NCBI GenBank assembly: GCA_035544835.1
Contig: DASZZV010000284.1
Coordinates: forward strand, 1 to 11,592
Length of the DNA: 11,592 nucleotides
Direction of reading: 5' to 3'
Source: DASZZV01 sp035544835
GTDB lineage: Bacteria > Acidobacteriota > Thermoanaerobaculia > Gp7-AA8
Positions 1-6,616 of the stretch are shown in pieces (within the stretch, counting starts at the first letter, position 1; every line of letters begins with the position of its first letter). The notes under the pieces were generated by a model. That model searched no databases. It saw only the letters and a program-made list of their open reading frames with translations, and was not told where the DNA came from. The position numbers were made by a program, and so were the translations under genes.

Positions 1-225
1 GCTCACGAGTAAGACCGGGCGGCGTCCCACGCGGTCAGAAATGCGCCCCCAGATCGGAGCAAAAAAGAATTGCATGATCGAGTAGACACCGACAACGGCA
101 CCGACCGCGAAACCGCTGGCGCCAAACTCGCGAGCGTAGAAGGCCAGAAAAGGGATCACCATCCCGAATCCGATCAGGTCGATGAAAACCGTGAGAAACA
201 GGACGGACAGCGAACCCTTTTTCAT
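1..225 (-). CDS. MFS transporter, N-terminal part (partial at window edge)
   Basis: Seventy-five codons are visible from an ATG at 225 down to the window edge; the frame is still open there, so the C-terminal part lies outside. The start [20 protein letters not shown] leads into a first transmembrane helix and the stretch [17 protein letters not shown], which is characteristic of TetA-like drug/H+ antiporters of the major facilitator superfamily. A second helix (about residues 39-56) is followed by [14 protein letters not shown], the classical MFS motif A in the loop between helices 2 and 3. The family exports or imports small molecules across the inner membrane using the proton gradient; the substrate cannot be told from this fragment. 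No convincing Shine-Dalgarno site precedes the ATG. The gene is divergent from the HAD gene, with a heptad-repeat palindrome between them. The family call is firm; a specific drug-resistance role would be speculation. Confidence 0.88.
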   Translation of the reverse strand, partial: MKKGSLSVLFLTVFIDLIGFGMVIPFLAFYAREFGASGFAVGAVVGVYSIMQFFFAPIWGRISDRVGRRPVLLVS

Positions 226-252
226 GCGCGCGCAGTGTAAGGCCGCTGAGCG

Positions 253-408
253 GAATTGGGAATTGGGAATTGAGAATTGAGAATTGAGAATTGAGAAAGA
301 ATGACGTAAATGTGGATCTGCACGGATTGAAAAAATCCAGAGGAAATGCGAAGGTCGCGCGATGAGCTCTGTCCCTTTTCTCAATTCTCAATTCTCAATT
401 CTCAATTC
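253..408. repeat. Heptad-repeat palindrome, copy 1 (between MFS and HAD genes)
   Basis: The left arm is six tandem 7-mers: GAATTGG at 253-259 and 260-266, then GAATTGA four times to 294. The right arm is four tandem TCAATTC units, 381-408, ending on the base before the HAD start codon. The inner edges match as well (GAATTGAGAAA on the left, its complement on the right), so the whole is an imperfect palindrome around an 86-bp spacer (295-380). The spacer contains a small hairpin (GGATT 324-328 / AATCC 334-338) and otherwise no recognisable gene. Promoters for both divergent genes must lie in this interval or in the repeats themselves, but I see no convincing -35/-10 pair. Confidence 0.93.
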
Positions 409-1098
409 GTGAAACGCCGTCTCGTCTTATTCGACATCGATGGCACGCTGATCCGGGACGACGGCGCGGCACGCGAGGCCTACGCCGAGGCTCTCGCGGC
501 GGTTTACGGCCACGTCGACTCGATCAGGAAATTCGACTTCTCCGGACGCACCGACCCGGAGATCACACACATGGTTCTGGCCGACGGCGGCTTCCCCGAA
601 GAGGTGATCGAGAGATCGTTACCAGAGCTGTGGAAGCATTATCTCGATGGCCTCCAGCGTCGGGTCTCGGCGGACCGCATACGGGTGCTTCCCGGCGTAG
701 AACAGCTCCTGAACGAGCTGGCAGATCGTCATGACGTTCTGCTGGCGGTTCTGACCGGGAACATCGAAGGGGGGGCCCGCATCAAGCTCGCGCCGCACGA
801 TCTCAACCGATACTTTCCCTTCGGCGCATTTGGGAGCGACTCGCGATTTCGAACCGAGCTGCCGCCGATTGCCATCGAGCGAGCGAGTGAGATCGATGGT
901 CATCGCTTCGGAGGTTCCGACGTCGTCATTATCGGAGACTCGATTTACGACGTGCGCTGCGGAACGCCGCATTTCGCGACGACGATCGCTACCGCCTCGG
1001 GTGTAACGCCCGCGGAACTGTTGAAACGGGAGAGCCCGACGTTTTTTTTCGATTCACTGGAAGATACCGAGGCGGTGATCAAGGCAATTCTTCTCTGA
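409..1098 (+). CDS. HAD-superfamily hydrolase, phosphoglycolate phosphatase-like
   Basis: The protein is 229 aa from a GTG start. Motif I is FDIDGT (nucleophile D9, acid/base D11). Motif II is the Thr of LTGN (T116). K126 in ARIKL fits motif III, and GDSIYD (G176-D181) is motif IV with the Mg-binding acids. The cap between about residues 16 and 85, with SGRTDPEIT, is the helical C1 type seen in Gph-like phosphatases. Such enzymes dephosphorylate small phosphorylated metabolites in the cytoplasm; the substrate here is unknown. An upstream in-frame ATG at 346 would add 21 residues, ten of which are repeat translation ([10 protein letters not shown]), so the GTG directly before KRRLVLFDIDGT is preferred. 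The repeat runs right up to this GTG and leaves no Shine-Dalgarno sequence. The gene stands alone, convergent with the DUF421 gene across the nested inverted-repeat element. Confidence 0.87.
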   Translation: MKRRLVLFDIDGTLIRDDGAAREAYAEALAAVYGHVDSIRKFDFSGRTDPEITHMVLADGGFPEEVIERSLPELWKHYLDGLQRRVSADRIRVLPGVEQLLNELADRHDVLLAVLTGNIEGGARIKLAPHDLNRYFPFGAFGSDSRFRTELPPIAIERASEIDGHRFGGSDVVIIGDSIYDVRCGTPHFATTIATASGVTPAELLKRESPTFFFDSLEDTEAVIKAILL

Positions 1099-1623
1099 TT
1101 GCGGCATTACCGAAATGCAGCGCGCGAAGGCGCGCGGGAGACCTGTAGCACCGGGCGTGAGCCCGGTGGTCGCGAGGCGCCAGCTACGCTGCTTCCTTTA
1201 TCCGCCAGCAAGAAAAAGCAGGACATTGGAAGGCTCTCTGCGTATCACCGGGCTCACGCCCGGTGCCTGGAGTTTGGCCATTCGTGGGCGGCCCGGAGGG
1301 CCAGGCCCGGAGGGCCAGTAAGCTGGTAGCCAGTGGTGAGCGAAGCGAACCACTGGACGCCGGGATCATAACGATTCTTTTCTTTTCCAGAGCCCCAGGA
1401 GGGGCGCGAGCGATCGACAGAAGAGCGCGTCCAATCGAGGCATCCGGTGGCGGCTTTCGCCAACTTCAAGCAAAAGATTGATTCGTGACGTCTTCCAGTG
1501 GTTCGCTTCGCTCACCACTGGCTACCAGCTCCGCGGCCCTCCGGGCGCCTCACACACCGGGCTCACGCCCGGTGCTACAGGTCTGCCGCGCGCCTTCGCG
1601 CGCTGGAGCCGGGCATCCCTTCT
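1099..1623. other. Gene-free interval holding repeats
   Basis: This is the largest non-coding stretch, lying between the convergent HAD (+) and DUF421 (-) genes. Short open frames of 60-76 codons occur on both strands, but they run through palindromic repeat DNA, overlap one another and lack protein-like composition, so no gene is called. Nearly all of it is the nested inverted-repeat element at 1118-1605 described separately. The 19 bp before and 18 bp after that element hold nothing recognisable. Confidence 0.8.
1118..1605. repeat. Nested inverted-repeat element (A-B-core-B'-A'), about 488 bp
   Basis: Outer arms A are 1118-1168 and 1555-1605: 51 bp each, inverted, with a single mismatch. 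Each contains a self-complementary hairpin (CACCGGGC-GTGA-GCCCGGTG in the left arm) and a second one, CGCGC-GAAG-GCGCG. Inner arms B are 1321-1357 and 1494-1530: 37 bp, a perfect inverted match. They extend outward through GCCCGGAGGGCC (1305-1316 / 1535-1546) after four mismatched bases. B contains its own CCAGTGGT/ACCACTGG hairpin. A lone 20-bp A-type hairpin (1246-1265) in the right-arm orientation and a 14-bp tandem duplication (1291-1304, 1305-1318) sit on the left side. The B-B' core is 136 bp (1358-1493). No transposase or clear target duplication is present. It resembles a cluster of REP-like palindromes or a MITE-like element and could also terminate both convergent genes. Confidence 0.88.
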
Positions 1624-2205
1624 CTACCGCTGCGCCGCCAGGTCGAGCTTCTTCTCCAACTGATCGAGCCGCGCCATGAGCTGCTGATGGTGCAGGACCG
1701 AGGTCGGTGGTGTTTTTCCCTGAATAAAGAAATTGCCGTTGGATTCCAGAACGCAACTGTCGATCTCGTCCAGTGCGCAGAAGCCCTGACGATGGGCCAC
1801 CGTGAGAAGCTCACTCTCATTGAGCAGCTCCTTCGCCAGTGCCTTACGGTCGACCACACCACCGGTAATCAGGGTGGTCGGGTCGCCTTCCAGAAGCTGG
1901 TCGAGGCGACGATGCCGCAGGAAAAATCGAACAGCAAGGTAATTGATCAGGAGCAGCGAAAGCGCTCCGATGATTCCTCCGGTAACGGAGGTGTCATCAC
2001 CGATGATCGCGTTCTGCACCGTGTTCGAAAGCGACAGGAGGACGACCAGATCGAAGGGATTCAGCTGCGCCAGCTCCCGCTTTCCGAACACTCGGATGAG
2101 GATGACCAGGCACACGTAGACGATGATGGGACGGATGATTTTCTCGGCAATGGGCAGTCCCAGGGTGAACATGTGGTGAAAAGATGCCAACGCCTGCGGT
2201 GTCAA
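1624..2205 (-). CDS. DUF421 (YetF-family) membrane protein
   Basis: The protein is 193 aa. The first half carries about three hydrophobic segments (roughly residues 22-40, 47-65 and 74-93) with the family landmarks FGKRELAQLNPFDLVVLLSLS and NTVQNAIIGDDTSVTGG. The second half is the soluble DUF421 domain, with LIxxGxxxxxxLxxExLxxxEL-type spacing and the conserved xxFCALDEIDSCVLESNG segment. It ends in a short amphipathic helix rich in Leu, Glu and Lys. Family members sit in the cytoplasmic membrane; the Bacillus YetF group is the named example and its biochemical role is poorly defined. The start is a TTG at 2205, chosen because a strong Shine-Dalgarno (AAGGAGG) lies 5 nt upstream. It lies 71 nt downstream of the secreted-protein gene on the same strand, so the two may be co-transcribed. 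Confidence 0.87.
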   Translation of the reverse strand: MTPQALASFHHMFTLGLPIAEKIIRPIIVYVCLVILIRVFGKRELAQLNPFDLVVLLSLSNTVQNAIIGDDTSVTGGIIGALSLLLINYLAVRFFLRHRRLDQLLEGDPTTLITGGVVDRKALAKELLNESELLTVAHRQGFCALDEIDSCVLESNGNFFIQGKTPPTSVLHHQQLMARLDQLEKKLDLAAQR

Positions 2206-2210
2206 AGATG

Positions 2211-2217
2211 CCTCCTT
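2211..2217 (-). promoter_or_regulatory. Shine-Dalgarno site fixing a TTG start
   Basis: On the minus strand this reads AAGGAGG, a full match to the anti-Shine-Dalgarno core, with 5 nt before the TTG at 2205-2203. This spacing supports the unusual TTG start of the DUF421 gene over the internal ATG about 11 codons later. Confidence 0.8.
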
Positions 2218-2276
2218 CGTTGCATGTCAGAGGTCTGCGTACCGCGCGAGAGCGCAGCCCGATATTTTTTCTGGAC

Positions 2277-3011
2277 TTACTTCGAGAACGCTCCGGCAGG
2301 AACATCCTGCCGTACGTCGACGTCGCTCAAGCGGATTTCCGTTGCTCCATCGGCGGTGGTCTTGCGCGTCGAGAGCAGCAATCCGCCCTTGCGCTCGAAA
2401 TCGTGGAAGACCCAGCGTTCCGGTGTCTCATCGCGCTTCATGTCCTGGAGAAGCATCTCCCAGTAGCGGATCAGATGCGTGTCGCGATCGATCCACACCC
2501 AGTATTGATCGCCGGGTGTGAGTCCCACGCCGTCAAAGCTCAATTTGAGGACATCGTAGACATGGCCCTGATCAGTCTTCTCGCCGGCGGACTCCAGATG
2601 GACGCCGGGATCGAGGAGCTTGTGCGGCATCAGGAGCCAGTAAGTGTCGTTGATGAACCGGCCATACCCTTTGTCGAGCCAGGGCTTCGCATCCGCCGGC
2701 GGCTTGCCGTCTACCCACGCTTTTCCTTCTCGGCTGTAGACGTTCATCACCACGACGAACTCATGACCTTCCTTGTCCTTACCCGAGACTCGGTAGTCTC
2801 CGGTGACGGGATTGAATCGCTGGGGATACGAGACGGCAATGTTTCCGCCACGGACGACGTTGAAGGTGAAGGCGATGTAGTGGACCTTTGACCATTCATT
2901 ACCGGCCATGAAGTCCATCGACCGGGTCGCAATGCTCTGGGCGTCATCGGCATGGACCGGGAAAGCGCAAAGGGCTACTAGACCGGCGACTGAAAGGAAC
3001 TTCCGGATCAT
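2277..3011 (-). CDS. Secreted protein, LolA-like / DUF6503-like
   Basis: The protein is 244 aa. The N-terminus MIRKFLSVAGLVALCAFPVHADD is a clean Sec signal peptide with probable cleavage after VHA, so the product is periplasmic or exported; there is no lipobox Cys. The mature part is rich in beta-strand-like alternation, with VDGKPP, YWLLMPHKLLDPGVHL, GLTPGDQYWVWIDRDTHLI and FERKGGLLLSTRK segments. That layout recalls outer-membrane lipoprotein-sorting (LolA-fold) proteins and the DUF6503 family. I recognise it by pattern only, so the family name is tentative and the ligand unknown. A GTG at 3014 is possible, but the GAGGAG at 3018-3023 sits 6 nt from the ATG at 3011 and only 3 nt from the GTG, so ATG is chosen. 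It is divergent from the ketoacyl synthase gene and upstream of the DUF421 gene. Confidence 0.75.
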   Translation of the reverse strand: MIRKFLSVAGLVALCAFPVHADDAQSIATRSMDFMAGNEWSKVHYIAFTFNVVRGGNIAVSYPQRFNPVTGDYRVSGKDKEGHEFVVVMNVYSREGKAWVDGKPPADAKPWLDKGYGRFINDTYWLLMPHKLLDPGVHLESAGEKTDQGHVYDVLKLSFDGVGLTPGDQYWVWIDRDTHLIRYWEMLLQDMKRDETPERWVFHDFERKGGLLLSTRKTTADGATEIRLSDVDVRQDVPAGAFSK

Positions 3012-3098
3012 CACAGACTCCTCGACCAGGCGGCCTGAAGGCTCTGCCTGTCAGATGATTCAACTGTGCTCGATGTTACCATCGCGGCCCGCGCAACC
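3012..3098. other. Divergent intergenic region upstream of the synthase operon
   Basis: This 87-bp interval separates the secreted-protein gene (-) from the ketoacyl synthase gene (+) and must hold promoter elements for both. Two small dyads are visible: CAGGC...GCCTG enclosing GCCT-GA-AGGC (about 3029-3052), and CGATG-TTAC-CATCG (3071-3084). The GAGGAG at 3018-3023 (minus strand) is the ribosome-binding site of the leftward gene. I could not identify a convincing -35/-10 pair in either direction, and no Shine-Dalgarno precedes the ATG at 3099. Confidence 0.5.
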
Positions 3099-4349
3099 AT
3101 GAAATCCTCCCCTATCGTCATCACCGGAGTCGGTGCAATCAGTCCCAACGGGATCGGCCGGGAACGTTACTTCGCCGCTCTCGCTGGTGGTATTTCCGGG
3201 GTCAAGGCGATTCGCTCGTTCGATCCCTCCTCGGTTTCCAGCCGCATTGCCGGTGAGGTCACCGACTTCGATCCCGGCCAATGGGTCGATCCGAAGAATC
3301 TCAAGCATGTATCCCGTGTAGTGCCTCTGGCGATCGCCGCGGCTGACGAGGCGCTTCGCGACGCCGCTCTCGATCCCCTCAGGCTCGACCTCGAGACGAA
3401 GCGCCGCATCGGCGTCATGCTCGGATCGGGCGGCGGAGCAATCGAATTCAGCGAACGGATGTACGAGCTCTGGTACAGCGGCGCGGGTCGGCAGGCCTCC
3501 GTTTACTCCGTTCCCTCCGGCACAATCGGAACGATCGCCTCGGAGATCTCCATGGCCTACGACCTCCATGGTTTCTCGCACCTCATCTCCACAGGTTGCA
3601 CCTCGGCCACCGACGCCATCGGTTACGCCTACCGGAATCTCAAGCTTGGCGTTGCCGACTACGTTGTGGCCGGAGGTGCCGATGCCACGATCACCGAAGG
3701 GGTGATGACCGGCTTCTCCATGATGCGGATCGTCTCGTCGGCGTTCAACGATCGTCCCGAGGCTGCCTCGCGCCCGTTCTCGCGCGATCGGGACGGCTTC
3801 GTGCTTGCGGAGGGAGCCTGGATGTTCGTCATGGAAAGAGAGGAAAGCGCGAGGGCGCGCGGCGCTCACATCTATGCGGAGGTGGCCGGCTACGGGTCGA
3901 CCTGCGATGCCTATCACCGTGTGCGCCTGGATGAATCGGGAGAAGAACCTGCGCGGGCCATGATACTGGCGATGGAAGAGGCGGGATTGTCAAAAGTAGA
4001 TGTCGGCTATCTGAATTACCACGGCACCTCGACCGAGCTGAATGACCGGATTGAGACGAAGGCTGTCAAGCTTGCCTTCAATTCGCACTCGCAGAGTCTG
4101 CCCGGCTCGGCTACGAAGTCGATGATCGGACATCCTCAAGGTGCCTGTGGCGCGGCCGGCCTTGCCGCGACGCTGATGGTTTTTCGTGACGGCATCCTGC
4201 CACCGACGATCAACCTCGATACGCCTGATCCCGAGTGTGACCTCGACTACGTTACCGACATCGGGCGCAGGGCCACGATCGATGCGGCGGTGTGTAATAC
4301 GATCGCCTTCGGATCGAAGAACTCGGCGCTGGCTCTGAAGAGAGTGTGA
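3099..4349 (+). CDS. Beta-ketoacyl-ACP synthase, FabF/KAS-II type
   Basis: The protein is 416 aa, the usual FabF length (about 410). It opens with IVITGVGAISPNG, the conserved thiolase-fold start, which supports ATG 3099 over a GTG at 3066 that would add 11 unlike residues. The nucleophile is C167 in STGCTSATDAIG; H308 (YHGTSTELND), K340 and H345 (SMIGHPQGACGAAG) complete the KAS I/II Cys-His-His-Lys set. DGFVLAEGAWMFVME is the family's glycine-rich segment. The enzyme condenses an acyl thioester with a malonyl-ACP-derived unit in the cytoplasm. It is separated from the methyltransferase by only its own TGA and is first of four tightly linked genes. The neighbours (methyltransferase, flavoprotein) and the absence of fabD, fabG or acpP point to a specialised lipid or polyketide rather than housekeeping fatty-acid synthesis. 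No chain-length-factor partner is visible. Confidence 0.9.
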   Translation: MKSSPIVITGVGAISPNGIGRERYFAALAGGISGVKAIRSFDPSSVSSRIAGEVTDFDPGQWVDPKNLKHVSRVVPLAIAAADEALRDAALDPLRLDLETKRRIGVMLGSGGGAIEFSERMYELWYSGAGRQASVYSVPSGTIGTIASEISMAYDLHGFSHLISTGCTSATDAIGYAYRNLKLGVADYVVAGGADATITEGVMTGFSMMRIVSSAFNDRPEAASRPFSRDRDGFVLAEGAWMFVMEREESARARGAHIYAEVAGYGSTCDAYHRVRLDESGEEPARAMILAMEEAGLSKVDVGYLNYHGTSTELNDRIETKAVKLAFNSHSQSLPGSATKSMIGHPQGACGAAGLAATLMVFRDGILPPTINLDTPDPECDLDYVTDIGRRATIDAAVCNTIAFGSKNSALALKRV

Positions 4350-5033
4350 TTGTCCCTACTCACACCGAAACGAATCGAGTCTGACGAGCTGCTCGACGAG
4401 GCCGGCGCACCGTTCGAGGAGATGGCCCGGTCACTGCGAGATCTGCAGCGGATCAATCGATATGCCGGCGGGCAGCGCGTGTACGAGCGGCTCCTCGCTC
4501 GCGTCGCGCCGAAGACAGAGGAGTCGCTTTCCGTACTCGATCTCGGGACCGGCACCAGCGACCTTCTTTTGAACGCGGCGGGGAGACGGCCGCTGAAGGC
4601 TTTCGGGCTCGACTTCCGGATCGAGCACCTGCTTTACGGACGCAGGGATGGCAAAGTCAGGCTTCCCCTCGTTACTGGTGACGCCATGAAGCTTCCCTTC
4701 CGGACGAGCTCTGTCGATGTCCTCACCTCGTCCCATTTCTTTCATCACTTCAGCGAAGAGGAGAACGTGGCCCTGCTCCACGAATCGGTGCGGGTAGCGC
4801 GGCGGGCTGTGATCGTCACTGACACCCGCCGTCATCGCGCGCCGCTACTCTTTGTGCAGTTGATCTCCACGCTTCGGCTGGTCGGCAGAATCACACGGTT
4901 CGATGCGCCAGCCTCAGTGCGGCAGGGATACACATTGGATGAGGTCGAGCGAATCGCACGCCAGGTGAAGTGCTTGCGGAGCGAAGTCATCCGACTGCTC
5001 CCCTTCCGGTTCGGTCTCATCCTATGGAAGTAG
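4350..5033 (+). CDS. Class I SAM-dependent methyltransferase
   Basis: The protein is 227 aa. Residues 62-70 (VLDLGTGTS) are motif I of the Rossmann SAM-binding fold. GLDFR is the acidic end of strand 2, GDAMKLPF the adenine-contacting motif, and VDVLTSSHFFHHF the strand-4 motif typical of the UbiE/Methyltransf_11 group. About 60 N-terminal residues precede the fold. Arg-rich HESVRVARRAVIVTDTRRHR and the following hydrophobic helix resemble methyltransferases I associate with type III PKS or flavoprotein operons; this is pattern memory, not a search. The expected reaction is O- or C-methylation of the synthase-derived product. The start is a TTG that follows the synthase stop codon directly and is in the same frame; AGAGAG lies a few bases upstream. 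The next in-frame ATG would delete about 24 residues. Its 3' end overlaps the oxidoreductase gene by 10 nt. Confidence 0.86.
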   Translation: MSLLTPKRIESDELLDEAGAPFEEMARSLRDLQRINRYAGGQRVYERLLARVAPKTEESLSVLDLGTGTSDLLLNAAGRRPLKAFGLDFRIEHLLYGRRDGKVRLPLVTGDAMKLPFRTSSVDVLTSSHFFHHFSEEENVALLHESVRVARRAVIVTDTRRHRAPLLFVQLISTLRLVGRITRFDAPASVRQGYTLDEVERIARQVKCLRSEVIRLLPFRFGLILWK

Positions 5034-6217
5034 AGGATGGGCTGTTCGACGTAGCCGTGATCGGCGCCGGTCCGGCTGGCTCGACACTCTCAGCCCTTCT
5101 CGCCGCCAGAAGTTTTCGCGTCGCGCTGCTCGATCGCGACGTCTTTCCTCGCGACAAATTGTGCGGCGAGTTCCTGTCCTACGACGCTCTGCCGCTCCTG
5201 GAAGCTCTCGGCGTGAGGTCGACGCTCGAAGAAGCGGGAGCGACGCGGATCTCCACCTGCCGGGTCGTGGGAAGCAGGCGAACGTACTCCTTTCCCCTGC
5301 CTGCTGAGGCGCGAGGCATTTCGCGCATGGCACTCGATGCGATGCTGGCTGGTCGTGCTATCGGGCTCGGTGCGGTCTCTTTCGAAGGCACCACGGTGGA
5401 GTCGATCGAGAGCGATTCGGAGCGATCGGTCATCCGCGGAAAACGAAGGGATGGATCTCCCGTGAATATCTCCGCTCGTGTCGTCGCCGGCGCCTGGGGA
5501 CGCTGGGGACGGATCGACCGGCAGCTCGGCCGTGCCTTCGTCGAAGACCACCAGCATCGCCATTTCGGGTTCAAGCGCCATTATCTGGCGACCGATCGAG
5601 ACGATCGCTCCACTATCGATCTCTACGCGTTCGGCGATGGATACCTCGGAGTCTCAGCCATCGAGAACAACCGCATCAACATCTGTGGCCTGGTGCACGC
5701 GAGCAGGCTGGAGGGAAACAAGGGAGGATGGAGCGGGTTTGTGAGTCGCCTAATCGAGGATTCGCAACCACTCGCTGCTCTCTTTCAGAACCATCAACCG
5801 GCGCAGGAAGAGTTCCTCTCATCGGAGCCGGTCATCTTCGCTGCAAAATCCGCGGTCGAACGAGGCATCGTCATGGTCGGGGATGCCTCGGGACTCGTCG
5901 ACCCGCTGGCCGGCAATGGAATGGCCATGGGAATTCAGTCAGCCTTCTCGGCTGCGACATCTCTGACTGGGTACCTGCGAGGCCGTTTTGATCGGCGGTC
6001 CATGGAAGCCGAGTACGAACGAGCCTTCTTCGACCTATTCGCCAGCCGCATTCGATGGAGCCGGCGCATTGCCCGCCTGCTGAGTCGGCCCAGACTTCTC
6101 GATCGCGGGCTGCCTCTGGCCAGGAGCGAGGGAATAGGCAAATTTCTCGTGGCGCGTACACGCGCTTCCAGCGCCATGGTCGCTCGTCTGCTCCAGGCGT
6201 GGGAAAGCGCGGTATGA
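5024..6217 (+). CDS. NAD(P)/FAD-dependent oxidoreductase, geranylgeranyl reductase-like
   Basis: The protein is 397 aa from an ATG that overlaps the methyltransferase end by 10 nt, implying coupled translation. Residues 9-20 (DVAVIGAGPAGS) are the dinucleotide-binding GxGxxG for FAD, ending near the acidic D37. DKLCGEFLS (44-52) is the signature after the first domain in geranylgeranyl-reductase and related group A flavoproteins. GDASGLVDPLAGNG, beginning at G286-D287, is the second FAD contact (GD motif). The C-terminus is Arg-rich and helical and may touch membrane. The family covers hydroxylases (UbiH, PHBH), halogenases and polyprenyl reductases. In this operon an oxidation or hydroxylation of a lipidic aromatic is the likeliest role, by analogy with SrsC-type enzymes; reduction of double bonds is the main alternative. 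No halogenase WxWxIP motif is seen. Confidence 0.86.
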   Translation: MEVEDGLFDVAVIGAGPAGSTLSALLAARSFRVALLDRDVFPRDKLCGEFLSYDALPLLEALGVRSTLEEAGATRISTCRVVGSRRTYSFPLPAEARGISRMALDAMLAGRAIGLGAVSFEGTTVESIESDSERSVIRGKRRDGSPVNISARVVAGAWGRWGRIDRQLGRAFVEDHQHRHFGFKRHYLATDRDDRSTIDLYAFGDGYLGVSAIENNRINICGLVHASRLEGNKGGWSGFVSRLIEDSQPLAALFQNHQPAQEEFLSSEPVIFAAKSAVERGIVMVGDASGLVDPLAGNGMAMGIQSAFSAATSLTGYLRGRFDRRSMEAEYERAFFDLFASRIRWSRRIARLLSRPRLLDRGLPLARSEGIGKFLVARTRASSAMVARLLQAWESAV

Positions 6218-6226
6218 AATTGGCAG

Positions 6227-6616
6227 ATGGAAATGGCCATGAGCGGCGTGAAACTGCGAATTCTCATCGTCGACGATGACCCACACATCCGGCGTCTGCT
6301 GACCCTTTATCTGCGCGATGACGCGCGCGAGGTTCAGGAGGCTGCCACCGGCGAGGAAGCGCTGGCCCTGCTCAATGGCCAGACCTTTGATGTCGTCCTG
6401 CTCGATCTGATTCTTCCTTCCTACAGCGGGCTCCGTCTCTGTCATAAGATCAAGACCGGCCATTCAGGGCAAGCAACGCCCCACGTCATCATCATCACCG
6501 GGCACGATTCGCCGGAGATGAGAGCCACTGCCGAAGAGTATGGGGCCGATGATTTTCTGGGGAAGCCGTTCGCGGCTCAGGAGGTAGTGACGAGGATCGA
6601 GGCGCTGCGGAATTGA
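6227..6616 (+). CDS. Single-domain response regulator (CheY-like receiver)
   Basis: The protein is 129 aa if the ATG at 6227 is used; ATG 6239 or GTG 6248 would give a shorter N-terminus, and none has a clear Shine-Dalgarno. The receiver core starts at KLRILIVDDD. Acidic pocket D17/D18, phosphoacceptor D60 (VVLLDLILP), T91 (IIITGHD) and K113 (LGKPF) are all present, so the domain should be phosphorylatable. Only about 15 residues follow the Lys, so there is no output domain; it must signal through protein contacts or a phosphorelay. It begins 9 nt after the oxidoreductase gene and so probably belongs to the same transcript, with no sensor kinase nearby. Its TGA stop is the last three bases of the first GAATTGA unit of the adjoining palindrome. 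Confidence 0.9.
   Translation: MEMAMSGVKLRILIVDDDPHIRRLLTLYLRDDAREVQEAATGEEALALLNGQTFDVVLLDLILPSYSGLRLCHKIKTGHSGQATPHVIIITGHDSPEMRATAEEYGADDFLGKPFAAQEVVTRIEALRN

Noticed and set aside
346..408. 21-codon N-terminal extension of the HAD protein from ATG 346
   Set aside because: Ten of these residues are translation of the heptad array, which is stop-free in this orientation; the conserved fold starts right after GTG 409.
1118..1605. Complete insertion sequence
   Set aside because: There is no transposase frame inside, and the bases just outside the outer arms show no clear target-site duplication.
1498..2891. Plus-strand open frames of 322 and 235 codons (1498-2466, 2184-2891)
   Set aside because: They lie antisense to the DUF421 and secreted-protein genes, which have signal peptide, membrane segments and Shine-Dalgarno sites; the first also runs through repeat DNA.
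3060..3917. 285-codon minus-strand open frame
   Set aside because: It is antisense to the ketoacyl synthase, whose catalytic residues are all in place; the frame reflects GC-rich codon use.
3099..4349. Type III PKS (chalcone synthase-like) identity for the condensing enzyme
   Set aside because: Type III enzymes use Cys-His-Asn; this protein has Cys-His-Lys-His at FabF spacing and FabF length.
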